Shown: piece by piece, positions 35,077 through 42,527 of the stretch
Layout of the letters: every line of letters begins with the position of its first letter
Numbering within the stretch: position 1 is the first letter of the stretch
DNA from: Candidatus Saccharibacteria bacterium GW2011_GWC2_48_9
GTDB taxonomy: Bacteria; Patescibacteriota; Saccharimonadia; Saccharimonadales; Saccharimonadaceae
Assembly: GCA_001003725.1 (NCBI GenBank)
Contig: LCPR01000005.1
Coordinates: 82,891 to 146,890 of the forward strand
DNA length: 64,000 nucleotides
Direction of reading: 5' to 3'
Program-made: the position numbers and the translations under genes
Notes under the pieces: generated by a model
What the model was told of the DNA's origin: nothing
Databases searched by the model: none
Seen by the model: only the letters and a program-made list of their open reading frames with translations

Positions 35077-37082
35077 AATATTGTTTTAATAGAATCTTGC
35101 TGAATAGTCGCGTTGCTATTGGCTTGAACGAGTTTTTTAAACAGGTCCTGTGCATGTGACAGGTTCTCGGACTTACCGCTCCATGCTTGGATAACGGGCT
35201 CTTGTAGCGCGCGTGAATAGCTAAATGTGATTGGCCAGGCCTGCGCACCCTTGTTGGTGATAGCTTGCAGGTTATTCGTAGCCTGCAGTGGTTCTTGGCC
35301 ACCTGACAAGAATACGATTCCTGCGAGGTCGTGTGGAACATGGTGAGAGAAGACGTCTACCGTGGCCACCGCAACTGCTTCGGGCGATGACTGAGGCTGC
35401 TTGCTGCCAGCCAGTACCATACTGGTCTTGAGTAGCATTGCTTTTCGATGTACGCCAAGGAGTGCAAGCTCTTCAAACAGTGCATCGAGCACACGAGAGC
35501 TTACCGCTTTGGCGCGCTCTATGGTGAAATCACCTTCATGAACAATCTCTGGTTCAACAATCGGCACGATGCCGGCGTTTTGACAATCGAGCGCGTAGCG
35601 GGCAAGAGCATGCACGTTTGCTGCTATTGCCGCATCGCTCGGCAGAGTATCGGTTACGGTAAATGCTGCTCTCCATTTTGCAAAGCGAATGCCCATAGCG
35701 TAATATTCGGCGAGTCGCTCTGGTAGCCCGTCGAGTCCACTGGTGACTCCTTCGCCCTCAAAGCCCGGAAGTGGCACGATGCCTTTGTCGACTTTTACGC
35801 CAGGGATAATACCACGTGACTGTAGGAGCTCCGGAAACGGTGTGCCGTCGTCAGCTTTTTGCCGTGCTGTCTCGTCGAATAGAATAACGCCGCTGAGGTG
35901 GGTCTCGATACCAGGTGAGGTAAAGAAAAGCTGTCGGTATGTGCGACGAACCTCTTCGCTGTCGTCGATGCCGTATTGTTCGAATCGCTTGTGGATACTG
36001 CCACCGCTTTCATCGGCTGCAAATATTCCCTTGGGGTTCTCAACAAGCGATTGAGCAATTTCTTCGGGTGACTGCTCCGAAGAGCCAGATATGACAGTGG
36101 GAATATATTCTGCTGGAGCGTCTGCCAGAAGTTGCAAGATGTCATCCTTACTGAGTAGGCCTGCCTGGGCGCCAAGATGCTGACACACATTCATGCTGTT
36201 GATAGGTGCCCAGCTAAGGGCGGTCTCAAGACTCTCACCCTGAGCGAGAGCGGTTGTTATGGTTGAAGCAAATGCGTCACCGGCTCCCGTCCTGTCGAGT
36301 GGAGGCTTAGGATCAGGGTAGTTGGGGATGGAGATGATTTTCTTGCCATCTGAAGCATATGAGCCATTTGGGCCATCAGTTATGACTACGACCTCCGGCC
36401 CAAGATTGTGGAGCCCATCGAACAAGTCTTCGAGATTCTCTAGCGCGCGCCCAGTCACGTCAGCAGCCTCTTCTTTGTTCATACATACCATGTGTGAACG
36501 TGCGTACACCTCAGCCAGTTTTTCTGCACCCCATTTGAAATGGAATGTTCCAGGTTGAAACACAAGTTTTGTATCTGGGTGTTTGCCAAGATACTCGAGA
36601 AGTTCCATGTGAAGCTGCCAAGAGGCGCCATCGAGGGCACTAAGATAAATCCATTCGGGCACTTCATTCGGTTCTTGCCAGGTATAGTCGTACTTTTCAT
36701 TCTTAACTAGGATAGTTCGTTCTGCGCCGTATCGTAGGACATACCAGTAATTTGACTTTTCCCCTTCTGCGATTGAGATAGTCGATGTGTCGACGTGCTG
36801 CTCCTTAAGGTAGCCAAGCATATCTTGGCCAGGAGTGTCGTCGCCCATATACGCCATGAGGCCAGCATTAGCGCCTAGACGGGAGAATGCCACTGCTGCA
36901 TTAGGCGAGGGGCCGACCGCTTGCACGATATCAACATGATCATATGGCGGTTTGGTGCCGAAAGGGAGGATGAGTTTTTTATTGCCGTGTTCATCTGTAA
37001 TTACTTCGGCTTCGTCGTCTTTGAGCTTAATAAATGCATCGGTCACGATATCACCAATCGCCAATATATACGGTTTGTGCAT
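35073..37082 (-). CDS. PfkB-family kinase fused to class I fructose-bisphosphate aldolase
   Basis: A 669-residue fusion. Residues 1 to about 330 are a PfkB/ribokinase-fold kinase: ILAIGDIVTDAF, GPSPNAAVAFSRLGA, and DRTGAGDAFAST with catalytic Asp269. Residues about 340-669 are a class I aldolase: ADESGGSIHKRFEQYG (356 onward), VKVDKG (Lys430), FAKWR (Lys469), EPEIVHEGD (Glu512), LLKTSMV (Lys552, the Schiff-base position) and FLSGGQEP (phosphate loop). Consecutive phosphorylation and cleavage of fructose-6-phosphate would turn it into two triose phosphates in one protein. The kinase substrate is inferred. A near-perfect AGGAGGTG site precedes the ATG, the best Shine-Dalgarno in the window. Confidence 0.92.
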   Translation of the reverse strand: MHKPYILAIGDIVTDAFIKLKDDEAEVITDEHGNKKLILPFGTKPPYDHVDIVQAVGPSPNAAVAFSRLGANAGLMAYMGDDTPGQDMLGYLKEQHVDTSTISIAEGEKSNYWYVLRYGAERTILVKNEKYDYTWQEPNEVPEWIYLSALDGASWQLHMELLEYLGKHPDTKLVFQPGTFHFKWGAEKLAEVYARSHMVCMNKEEAADVTGRALENLEDLFDGLHNLGPEVVVITDGPNGSYASDGKKIISIPNYPDPKPPLDRTGAGDAFASTITTALAQGESLETALSWAPINSMNVCQHLGAQAGLLSKDDILQLLADAPAEYIPTVISGSSEQSPEEIAQSLVENPKGIFAADESGGSIHKRFEQYGIDDSEEVRRTYRQLFFTSPGIETHLSGVILFDETARQKADDGTPFPELLQSRGIIPGVKVDKGIVPLPGFEGEGVTSGLDGLPERLAEYYAMGIRFAKWRAAFTVTDTLPSDAAIAANVHALARYALDCQNAGIVPIVEPEIVHEGDFTIERAKAVSSRVLDALFEELALLGVHRKAMLLKTSMVLAGSKQPQSSPEAVAVATVDVFSHHVPHDLAGIVFLSGGQEPLQATNNLQAITNKGAQAWPITFSYSRALQEPVIQAWSGKSENLSHAQDLFKKLVQANSNATIQQDSIKTIF

Positions 37083-37115
37083 TGAGTCCCACCTCCTAGA
37101 GTGTTGCTAATTTCT

Positions 37116-37145
37116 TTTATAGCTATGGTATCACGCTTGTGGCAA
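37116..37145 (-). promoter_or_regulatory. Promoter of the kinase-aldolase fusion
   Basis: Minus strand: TTGCCA (37145-37140), 18-base spacer, TATAAA (37121-37116). It predicts a leader of about 27 bases with the strong Shine-Dalgarno at about 37089-37097. Confidence 0.55.
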
Positions 37146-37188
37146 TAAATAAACAAAGGCAAGCAGTATGTGGTCAACGCATTAGTGT

Positions 37189-37217
37189 TTGACAAAGTTA
37201 CATCCAGCGCGTACTAT
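37189..37217 (+). promoter_or_regulatory. nusA promoter
   Basis: Consensus TTGACA (37189-37194), 17-base spacer, TACTAT (37212-37217). The predicted start is near 37224, giving a leader of about 60 bases with an internal terminator-like hairpin. Confidence 0.75.
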
Positions 37218-37220
37218 AAA

Positions 37221-37254
37221 GGAGTACAACTCCGGCCAGCAGGTCGGATTTTTT
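37221..37254 (+). promoter_or_regulatory. Candidate attenuator in the nusA leader
   Basis: A 7-pair hairpin (TCCGGCC / GGTCGGA, 4-base loop, 37231-37248) is followed at once by six T (37249-37254), the form of an intrinsic terminator, and sits between the nusA promoter and start codon. A competing hairpin, GGAGT-aca-ACTCC (37221-37233), shares the TCC bases, but its left arm straddles the predicted transcription start and may not be transcribed. Confidence 0.5.
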
Positions 37255-37283
37255 CATAGCTAAACAAAAGGAGTTTTATATAC

Positions 37284-38402
37284 ATGGAAGACATTAATCT
37301 TAAACAACTGCTTCTTGCGGTTCGTACAATCGCAGAAGAAAAAAACCTACCAGAAGAAACGGTGATGAGTGTTATTGAACAGTCAATCGCAGCTGCATGG
37401 CGTCGTGATAACGGTGAGCGTGAGCAGAATGTGCGCGCAGAGCTCAATACCGTAGAAGGAACGGCAAAGGTATACGTTGTGCGTGAAGTCGTCGAAGACC
37501 CAATCAACGACGCAATTGAACTTGATGTTGAAGAAGCCCAGAAGTACAAAGCAGGCGCGGTCGTAGGCGATGAAGTCGAAGAGATGTTCGAAGTGACGAA
37601 ATTTGGTCGTGTTGCAGCACAAACTGCCAAACAAGTGGTGTTGCAGCGTCTACGCGAAGCAGAGCGTGAAATCGTCCTCGAAGAGTACGAAGATAAGATT
37701 GGCACAGTCGTGACTGGTGTCGTGCAGCGTGTTGAGCCACGAGTAGTGCGCGTAGAGCTCGGGAAAGCTACGGGTATTTTGCCACATAGCGAACAAATAC
37801 AAGGCGAGTTCTACAGCGTTGGCGCGCGCATTAAAGTATTCATCAAAGATATCGAACGTGACAATCGTGGTCCTCAGTTGATTCTTTCTCGGGGTAACGA
37901 GGCGTTTATCGAATATTTGTTCCGTCAAGAGGTTCCAGAAATGGAAACAGGAGCAGTTGAAATCAAAGGTATCGCTCGTGAAGCTGGCCGACGCACGAAG
38001 ATCGCGGTTGCAAGCACTGTTCCGGGCGTTGACGCTGTCGGTACATTCGTTGGCGGACACGGTACTCGTGTTCAGGCTGTAATGAACGAAGTAGGCGATC
38101 AAGAGAAGATCGACATTGTGCCTTACGACGAGAACATCGATATGTATATTCGCAATGCACTTAGTCCGGCAGAGGTTGTTGGCCTTGATATTGACGAGGC
38201 TGATAAGCGAGTGAAAGTGTATGTGGCGGAAGATCAGCAGTCGATCGCTATCGGCCGTGGTGGACAGAATGTTCGCCTGGCTAGTCAACTGAGCGGCTAT
38301 GAACTTGATATCGAAGCGAAAGAAGTGACACCAACAGAGCCGAAATCTAAGAAGAACATCGAGGACAGTCTGCTTGATGCACTCGAAGGTTCTGACGAAT
38401 AA
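37284..38402 (+). CDS. nusA: Transcription termination/antitermination factor NusA
   Basis: 372 residues: N-terminal RNA-polymerase-binding domain (LPEETVMSVIEQSIAAAWRR), an S1 domain (GTVVTGVVQRVEPRVVRVEL, GILPHSEQ), then KH1 and KH2 domains (REAGRRTKIAVAS, GTFVGGHGTRVQAV, IAIGRGGQNVRLASQL). There are no C-terminal acidic repeats, as in most bacteria outside Proteobacteria. AAGGAG lies about 10 bases before the ATG. The usual downstream rbfA/infB partners are not here; a strong terminator follows. A terminator-like hairpin in its leader could let NusA regulate its own synthesis. Confidence 0.95.
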   Translation: MEDINLKQLLLAVRTIAEEKNLPEETVMSVIEQSIAAAWRRDNGEREQNVRAELNTVEGTAKVYVVREVVEDPINDAIELDVEEAQKYKAGAVVGDEVEEMFEVTKFGRVAAQTAKQVVLQRLREAEREIVLEEYEDKIGTVVTGVVQRVEPRVVRVELGKATGILPHSEQIQGEFYSVGARIKVFIKDIERDNRGPQLILSRGNEAFIEYLFRQEVPEMETGAVEIKGIAREAGRRTKIAVASTVPGVDAVGTFVGGHGTRVQAVMNEVGDQEKIDIVPYDENIDMYIRNALSPAEVVGLDIDEADKRVKVYVAEDQQSIAIGRGGQNVRLASQLSGYELDIEAKEVTPTEPKSKKNIEDSLLDALEGSDE

Positions 38403-38429
38403 ACCCGAGCTTGCTTATTTAGAATATAC

Positions 38430-38456
38430 AAAACCGCTCCGCATGTGAGCGGTTTT
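38430..38456 (+). terminator. nusA terminator
   Basis: A perfect 10-pair hairpin (arms 38430-38439 and 38447-38456, 7-base loop). The descending arm ends in four T, and its last T is the first base of the next gene's extended -10. Confidence 0.85.
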
Positions 38457-38464
38457 GGTATAAT
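38456..38464 (+). promoter_or_regulatory. Promoter of the 164-residue protein gene (leaderless type)
   Basis: TGg-TATAAT ends 6 bases before the ATG at 38471. The GGAGGT in between would lie before the predicted transcription start, so it is probably not used as a ribosome-binding site. Confidence 0.6.
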
Positions 38465-38470
38465 GGAGGT

Positions 38471-38965
38471 ATGGGAATATTTGATTTTATGGGCAAAATG
38501 GCAAAAGGGGAGCCAATATTTGACGAAAATAACGCGCATCGGCAATCTACGGACACAGGCGCTTCTCAGCAGGTACCTACCGTAGATGCTATCCGTCAAA
38601 ACGGCCACAAAGTTATACCTGAAATCCGAGTAACGCGCCTTGTCTCTCGGCGCAACGGTTCGAATATGACGACGCACGTATGGTTGCAGAATGATGCGCC
38701 ATTTGCCGTAGAAGTACGTAGCTTTCGCGTCATGGGGCAGGCAACCTCGATGAACTACCGGCTTGAACCTGCTCAGGGCAGGGAAGTGAATATCTACAGT
38801 GGCCCTGTAGCTTCGCACGACGACGAAGACGACGCCTATGTCGACTACAGAATTGTGCAAAACGGAGATTACTTTCAGCAACATTTTCATGTTGAGTTCG
38901 ACCGCCAGTCGGATGGAATGTACCTACTGGAAGAATTGCACCCCGAGCACGTAAAAGATACTTAG
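38471..38965 (+). CDS. Uncharacterised 164-residue soluble protein
   Basis: I do not recognise the family. The N-terminus (MGIFDFMGKMAKGEPIFDEN) is followed by a disordered, polar linker. The second half, from about residue 45, has alternating beta-like stretches (VIPEIRVTRLVSRRNG, THVWLQNDAPFAVEVRSFRV), an acidic run (SHDDEDDAYVDYRI) and QQHFHVEFDRQSDG. There is no signal peptide or membrane segment. It has its own strong promoter directly after the nusA terminator and lies just before the CIRCE-controlled clpC. Its TAG stop ends one base before the CIRCE element. Confidence 0.7.
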   Translation: MGIFDFMGKMAKGEPIFDENNAHRQSTDTGASQQVPTVDAIRQNGHKVIPEIRVTRLVSRRNGSNMTTHVWLQNDAPFAVEVRSFRVMGQATSMNYRLEPAQGREVNIYSGPVASHDDEDDAYVDYRIVQNGDYFQQHFHVEFDRQSDGMYLLEELHPEHVKDT

Positions 38966-38992
38966 TTGGCACTCGCTTGACTCGAGTGCCAG
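38966..38992 (+). promoter_or_regulatory. CIRCE operator (HrcA-binding) upstream of clpC
   Basis: TTGGCACTC, exactly nine bases, GAGTGCCAG. This matches the CIRCE consensus TTAGCACTC-N9-GAGTGCTAA with compensating changes in both arms, so the inverted repeat is kept. It covers the -35 box of the clpC promoter, as expected for repression by HrcA, with release on heat shock. hrcA itself is not in the window. Confidence 0.88.
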
Positions 38993-39006
38993 AAAGCATG
39001 TATACT
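38977..39006 (+). promoter_or_regulatory. clpC promoter
   Basis: TTGACT (38977-38982, inside the CIRCE spacer), 18-base spacer, TATACT (39001-39006). A second TATAAT (39026-39031) could be an alternative. The leader ends with GGAGGA before the ATG at 39073. Confidence 0.65.
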
Positions 39007-39072
39007 GAAAAGTATAAGATTATCGTATAATGTGAAGTAGCACACTTGCGGTTACAACACGGAGGAAACATT

Positions 39073-41516
39073 ATGTCTGATGAATTTGCAGAGTTTGTCG
39101 CCCATTTGACGGACAACGCCCGTACTAGCCTGTATCATGCAGATTCTATTGCCCGTGGCTATGGCAGTAAATTTATAGGTACAGAACATCTGCTGCTCGG
39201 TGTACTCGCGCAAGGTTCTAGTGTTGGTGCGAAGGTATTGGCCGATGCAGGGGTTACTCTCGATAAAGCCGAGGTCGCTTTAGGCTTAAAGCCGGTAGTG
39301 CAGGCGGTACACGTAGGGGTTAATACACTTAGCGAGACCGCAAAAGTGACGCTCCGTATGAGCTGGCAGGTCGCACAGGAGTACAATCAGGACTCGCTTG
39401 GCACAGAGCATATTCTACAGTACTGCTTGCCGATATGGGCGTTGACGTAGAGGCTGTATCTGGCGACCTCGAGTCGTTCTTTACGCGGCAGAACAATCTA
39501 GAGTCACAAGATATCGTCATAGAATCGGAAAAACAGCGACGAAAGCCAAGTATACTTGATACGTTTGGCGTTGATCTTACCGCGAAGGCGCGAGCCGGTG
39601 GATTAGACCCCGTGATAGGTCGCGATGCGCAGGTGGAGCGCATGGTGACAATACTGAGCCGCCGCACAAAAAACAATCCCGTGCTGATAGGTGAGCCGGG
39701 AGTTGGTAAAACGGCAATTGTCGAGGGACTTGCGCAAAGGATTGCAACCGAAGAGGTACCAGACCATTTGCTCGATAAGCGGATCGTGCAGCTCGACCTT
39801 GCGGCTATGATAGCTGGCACGAAATATCGTGGAGAGTTCGAGGATAGGCTGAAGAAGGTTGTTTTGGCACTCAAAGAACAACAACACTCGATTGTGTTTA
39901 TAGACGAGTTGCACTTGCTCGTAGGTGCCGGGGCAGCAGAGGGCGCACTCGATGCCGCAAACTTACTGAAGCCTGCACTCGCACGTGGTGAGATGCGCCT
40001 CATAGGGGCAACCACGCTCGATGAGTACCGTCGGCATATCGAAAAAGATTCAGCACTTGAACGACGTTTCCAGACGATTAAGGTGCCAGAGCCAAGTATT
40101 CGCGATACTATCGCTATTGTTAAGGGGCTACGACCGTACTACGAAAAACATCATGGAGTAAGCATGAGCGACGAGGTAATCGAAGATGCCGTGCATATGG
40201 CCGATCGTTACATCAAGGACAGGTTTATGCCCGACAAAGCTATCGACGTGATAGACGAGGCGGCAGCACTTATACGGGTGAAGCACGGCAAGAAGCCGAG
40301 CAAAATTCGCGATTACACCAGAGAGCTAAAGCAGCTGAATGAGAAAATGGAAGAAGCTGTGGCCAGCGAAGAGTATGAACGTGCGGCGCTTTATAAAACT
40401 CGCATAAGCCAACTGCAGTCACAGGTAAATGAGTTGCGTGAAGAGGCTGAGAAAAAATCACCCGTCAAGCTGCTAAGCGATGACGCGGCGCGCGCTGTAT
40501 CGGTAATGACGGGCATACCCGCTACTAGAGTTCAGAAAAATGAAGCCAGAATTCTGTCACAACTTGAAAAGCATTTGTCCAAGCAAGTTATCGGCCAAGA
40601 TGAAGCCGTAGCCAAGGTGGCGCGTGCGATTCGCCGTAGCCGTAGCGGAGTCGGTACCGATAAGCGACCGATCGGTTCATTTGTATTTATGGGTCCAACC
40701 GGAGTGGGCAAGACAGAGTTAGCTCGGGTGATAGCGCGCGAGGTATTTGGTAGTGACGAAGCACTTATCAAGATAGATATGAGTGAGTTTGCCGAAAAGC
40801 ACAATACATCGCGACTGCTTGGTGCGCCTGCAGGCTATGTGGGTTACGAAGACGGTGGCCATTTGACCGACAAAATACGACGACAGCCATATAGCGTCGT
40901 ACTATTTGATGAAATCGAAAAAGCGCATCCTTCGGTGTTCCATATGCTGCTGCAGCTACTCGAAGACGGTAAACTGACCGACGCTTCTGGCCGCACGGTT
41001 GATTTTACCAACACGGTGATTATTCTCACTAGCAACCTTGGTGCAGAAGCAATGCGACGAGAAGCAACACTCGGGTTCGACTTGAAAACTAAGCAAGATG
41101 AAAACGAACTCGATCAATTGCATGCCCGCAATGCCGCGTCGGCTCGAGAAGCGCTGGCTGATTTCATGCGACCAGAGCTTATTAATCGGTTTGACGGCAT
41201 TATCACATTCCGTGCACTGACCCGCAAAGAGGTGTCAAGGATATTTGACCGTCTTATAGATGAGCTAAGGGAGCGATTGGTGAAGAAGGGTGTTGCACTG
41301 GTCGTCAAACCGGCAGCAAAGCGTTTGCTCATAGACCATGGGTACGACCGCGACAATGGCGCACGGCCACTGAGGCGTGTTCTTGAGGATGAGTTAGAGC
41401 ACGAGATAGCCGAAGGCGTGATAAGTGGCGCATTTGCAAAAGGTGCCATAGTGACGGCGAGTACAAAACAAGGAAAAGTGGTGGTGGCAGGTGATTACGA
41501 GCACGCGTCGAAGTAG
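39073..41516 (+). pseudogene. clpC: ClpC-type AAA+ unfoldase, interrupted by a one-base frameshift
   Basis: Disaggregase/unfoldase that feeds ClpP. It has an N domain (EFAEFVAHLTDNARTSLYHAD; SLGTEHIL), NBD1 (IGEPGVGKTAIVEGL), a short UVR-like middle segment (EEYERAALYKTRISQL) rather than the long ClpB coiled coil, and NBD2 (MGPTGVGKTELARV, FDEIEKAHPSVFHMLLQLLEDG). The first frame runs from 39073 to a TAG at 39450. After SLGTEHIL the expected continuation VLLADMGVDVEAV is in the -1 frame, so one base is missing near 39418-39422 (for example CAGGTACTG written as CAGTACTG). Restored, the protein is about 814 residues. As written, only a 125-residue N-domain and possibly an NBD product from ATG 39435 (no ribosome-binding site) would be made. 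Confidence 0.9.
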
Positions 41517-42507
41517 CGGTAGTGCCCCGGCGATAGTAAGCCTTATCGCGACTATACTGTTTTTGGCTGCGGCAGGTTGGCTATTTCTCAATCGCCAGTA
41601 TGTTCTTGACCAGATTGTCGTGTGGCAGTACTCGCCAACCAAAAGTATCGAACAGCTGGTAACAGAATCAGGCATGGGTGAAAAAGGAAGGTTCTATTTC
41701 TACGCTTCTCGTCCCGTACTCAGCGATGCATCGAGTTTTAACCAGGAGTGCAAGCGCCAAGAGGAAAGCAGTGCCATCTTAGGATGTTACAGCGGCAGGA
41801 AAATATTTATCTATGATATTGCCGATGAGCGACTGGCCGGTATTAAAGAAGTGACGGCTGCTCACGAGATGCTACATGCCGCCTATGAACGTATGCCAGA
41901 GGAGGAGAAGTCGCGCGTCAATTCGCTGCTCGACGTGGAGTACCAAAAAGTCCTCGCCCAGTCCGACGACGACGCACTGAAAGAAAGGATGGCATATTAT
42001 GCCAGAACTGAGCCGGGTGAGCATAATAATGAACTACATTCTATTATTGCGACAGAAGTAAAAACTGTGAGCTCAGGGCTCGAGGAACACTATGACACCT
42101 ACTTCGACGACAGGCAGAAAGTCGTCGCTCTGCATGGTTCATATAACTCAAAGTTTGAAGAACTGAGGCAAAGCTCTGAGCAGCTTAAGACTGAGCTCGA
42201 AACACTGTCCGATGATATTAACATCTCTTCTGATCAATATAACGCCGATATTTCTTCGCTCAACGCCGACATTGAACAGTTCAATGCACAAGCAGACACG
42301 GGAACTTACGCCACCGAAACAGAGTTTCAGGCTGCACGAGCTGCGTTGCTCTCGCGTGTCGATGAGCTGAAGCAGCGGCGAGAGGTAATAGATGTCAAAA
42401 TAGCAAATTACGAAGCAAAGAGACTCTCGTACAACAAAACAGTCGATGAATCGAACAGTTTAACGCGCTCACTTGATAGTAGCTTGGCCCCTGCGCCAAG
42501 TATCTAA
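41491..42507 (+). CDS. Membrane protein with HExxH metalloprotease-like motif and coiled coil
   Basis: 338 residues from a GTG that lies 26 bases inside the clpC end, preceded by AGGAAAAG. One N-terminal membrane segment (about residues 12-34) is followed by a domain with TAAHEMLHAAYERM (HExxH) and a conserved-looking HNNELHSIIATEVK downstream that could hold the third zinc ligand. A long coiled coil follows (about residues 215-320: QSSEQLKTELETLSDDINISS, DELKQRREVIDVKIANYEAK). It appears to be an outward-facing zinc peptidase-like protein tethered to the membrane, possibly with envelope or stress duties given linkage to clpC. The exact family is not identified. Confidence 0.65.
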   Translation: MITSTRRSSGSAPAIVSLIATILFLAAAGWLFLNRQYVLDQIVVWQYSPTKSIEQLVTESGMGEKGRFYFYASRPVLSDASSFNQECKRQEESSAILGCYSGRKIFIYDIADERLAGIKEVTAAHEMLHAAYERMPEEEKSRVNSLLDVEYQKVLAQSDDDALKERMAYYARTEPGEHNNELHSIIATEVKTVSSGLEEHYDTYFDDRQKVVALHGSYNSKFEELRQSSEQLKTELETLSDDINISSDQYNADISSLNADIEQFNAQADTGTYATETEFQAARAALLSRVDELKQRREVIDVKIANYEAKRLSYNKTVDESNSLTRSLDSSLAPAPSI

Positions 42508-42513
42508 GTAGGG

Positions 42514-42519
42514 TATACT
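42514..42519 (+). promoter_or_regulatory. radA promoter (leaderless type)
   Basis: TATACT ends 8 bases before the radA ATG, with no Shine-Dalgarno. Confidence 0.6.
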
Positions 42520-42527
42520 TGTGATAT

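Noticed and set aside
39410-39440. Programmed -1 frameshift in clpC
   Set aside because: No X-XXY-YYZ slippery heptamer or downstream stimulatory hairpin is visible; a base deletion is simpler.
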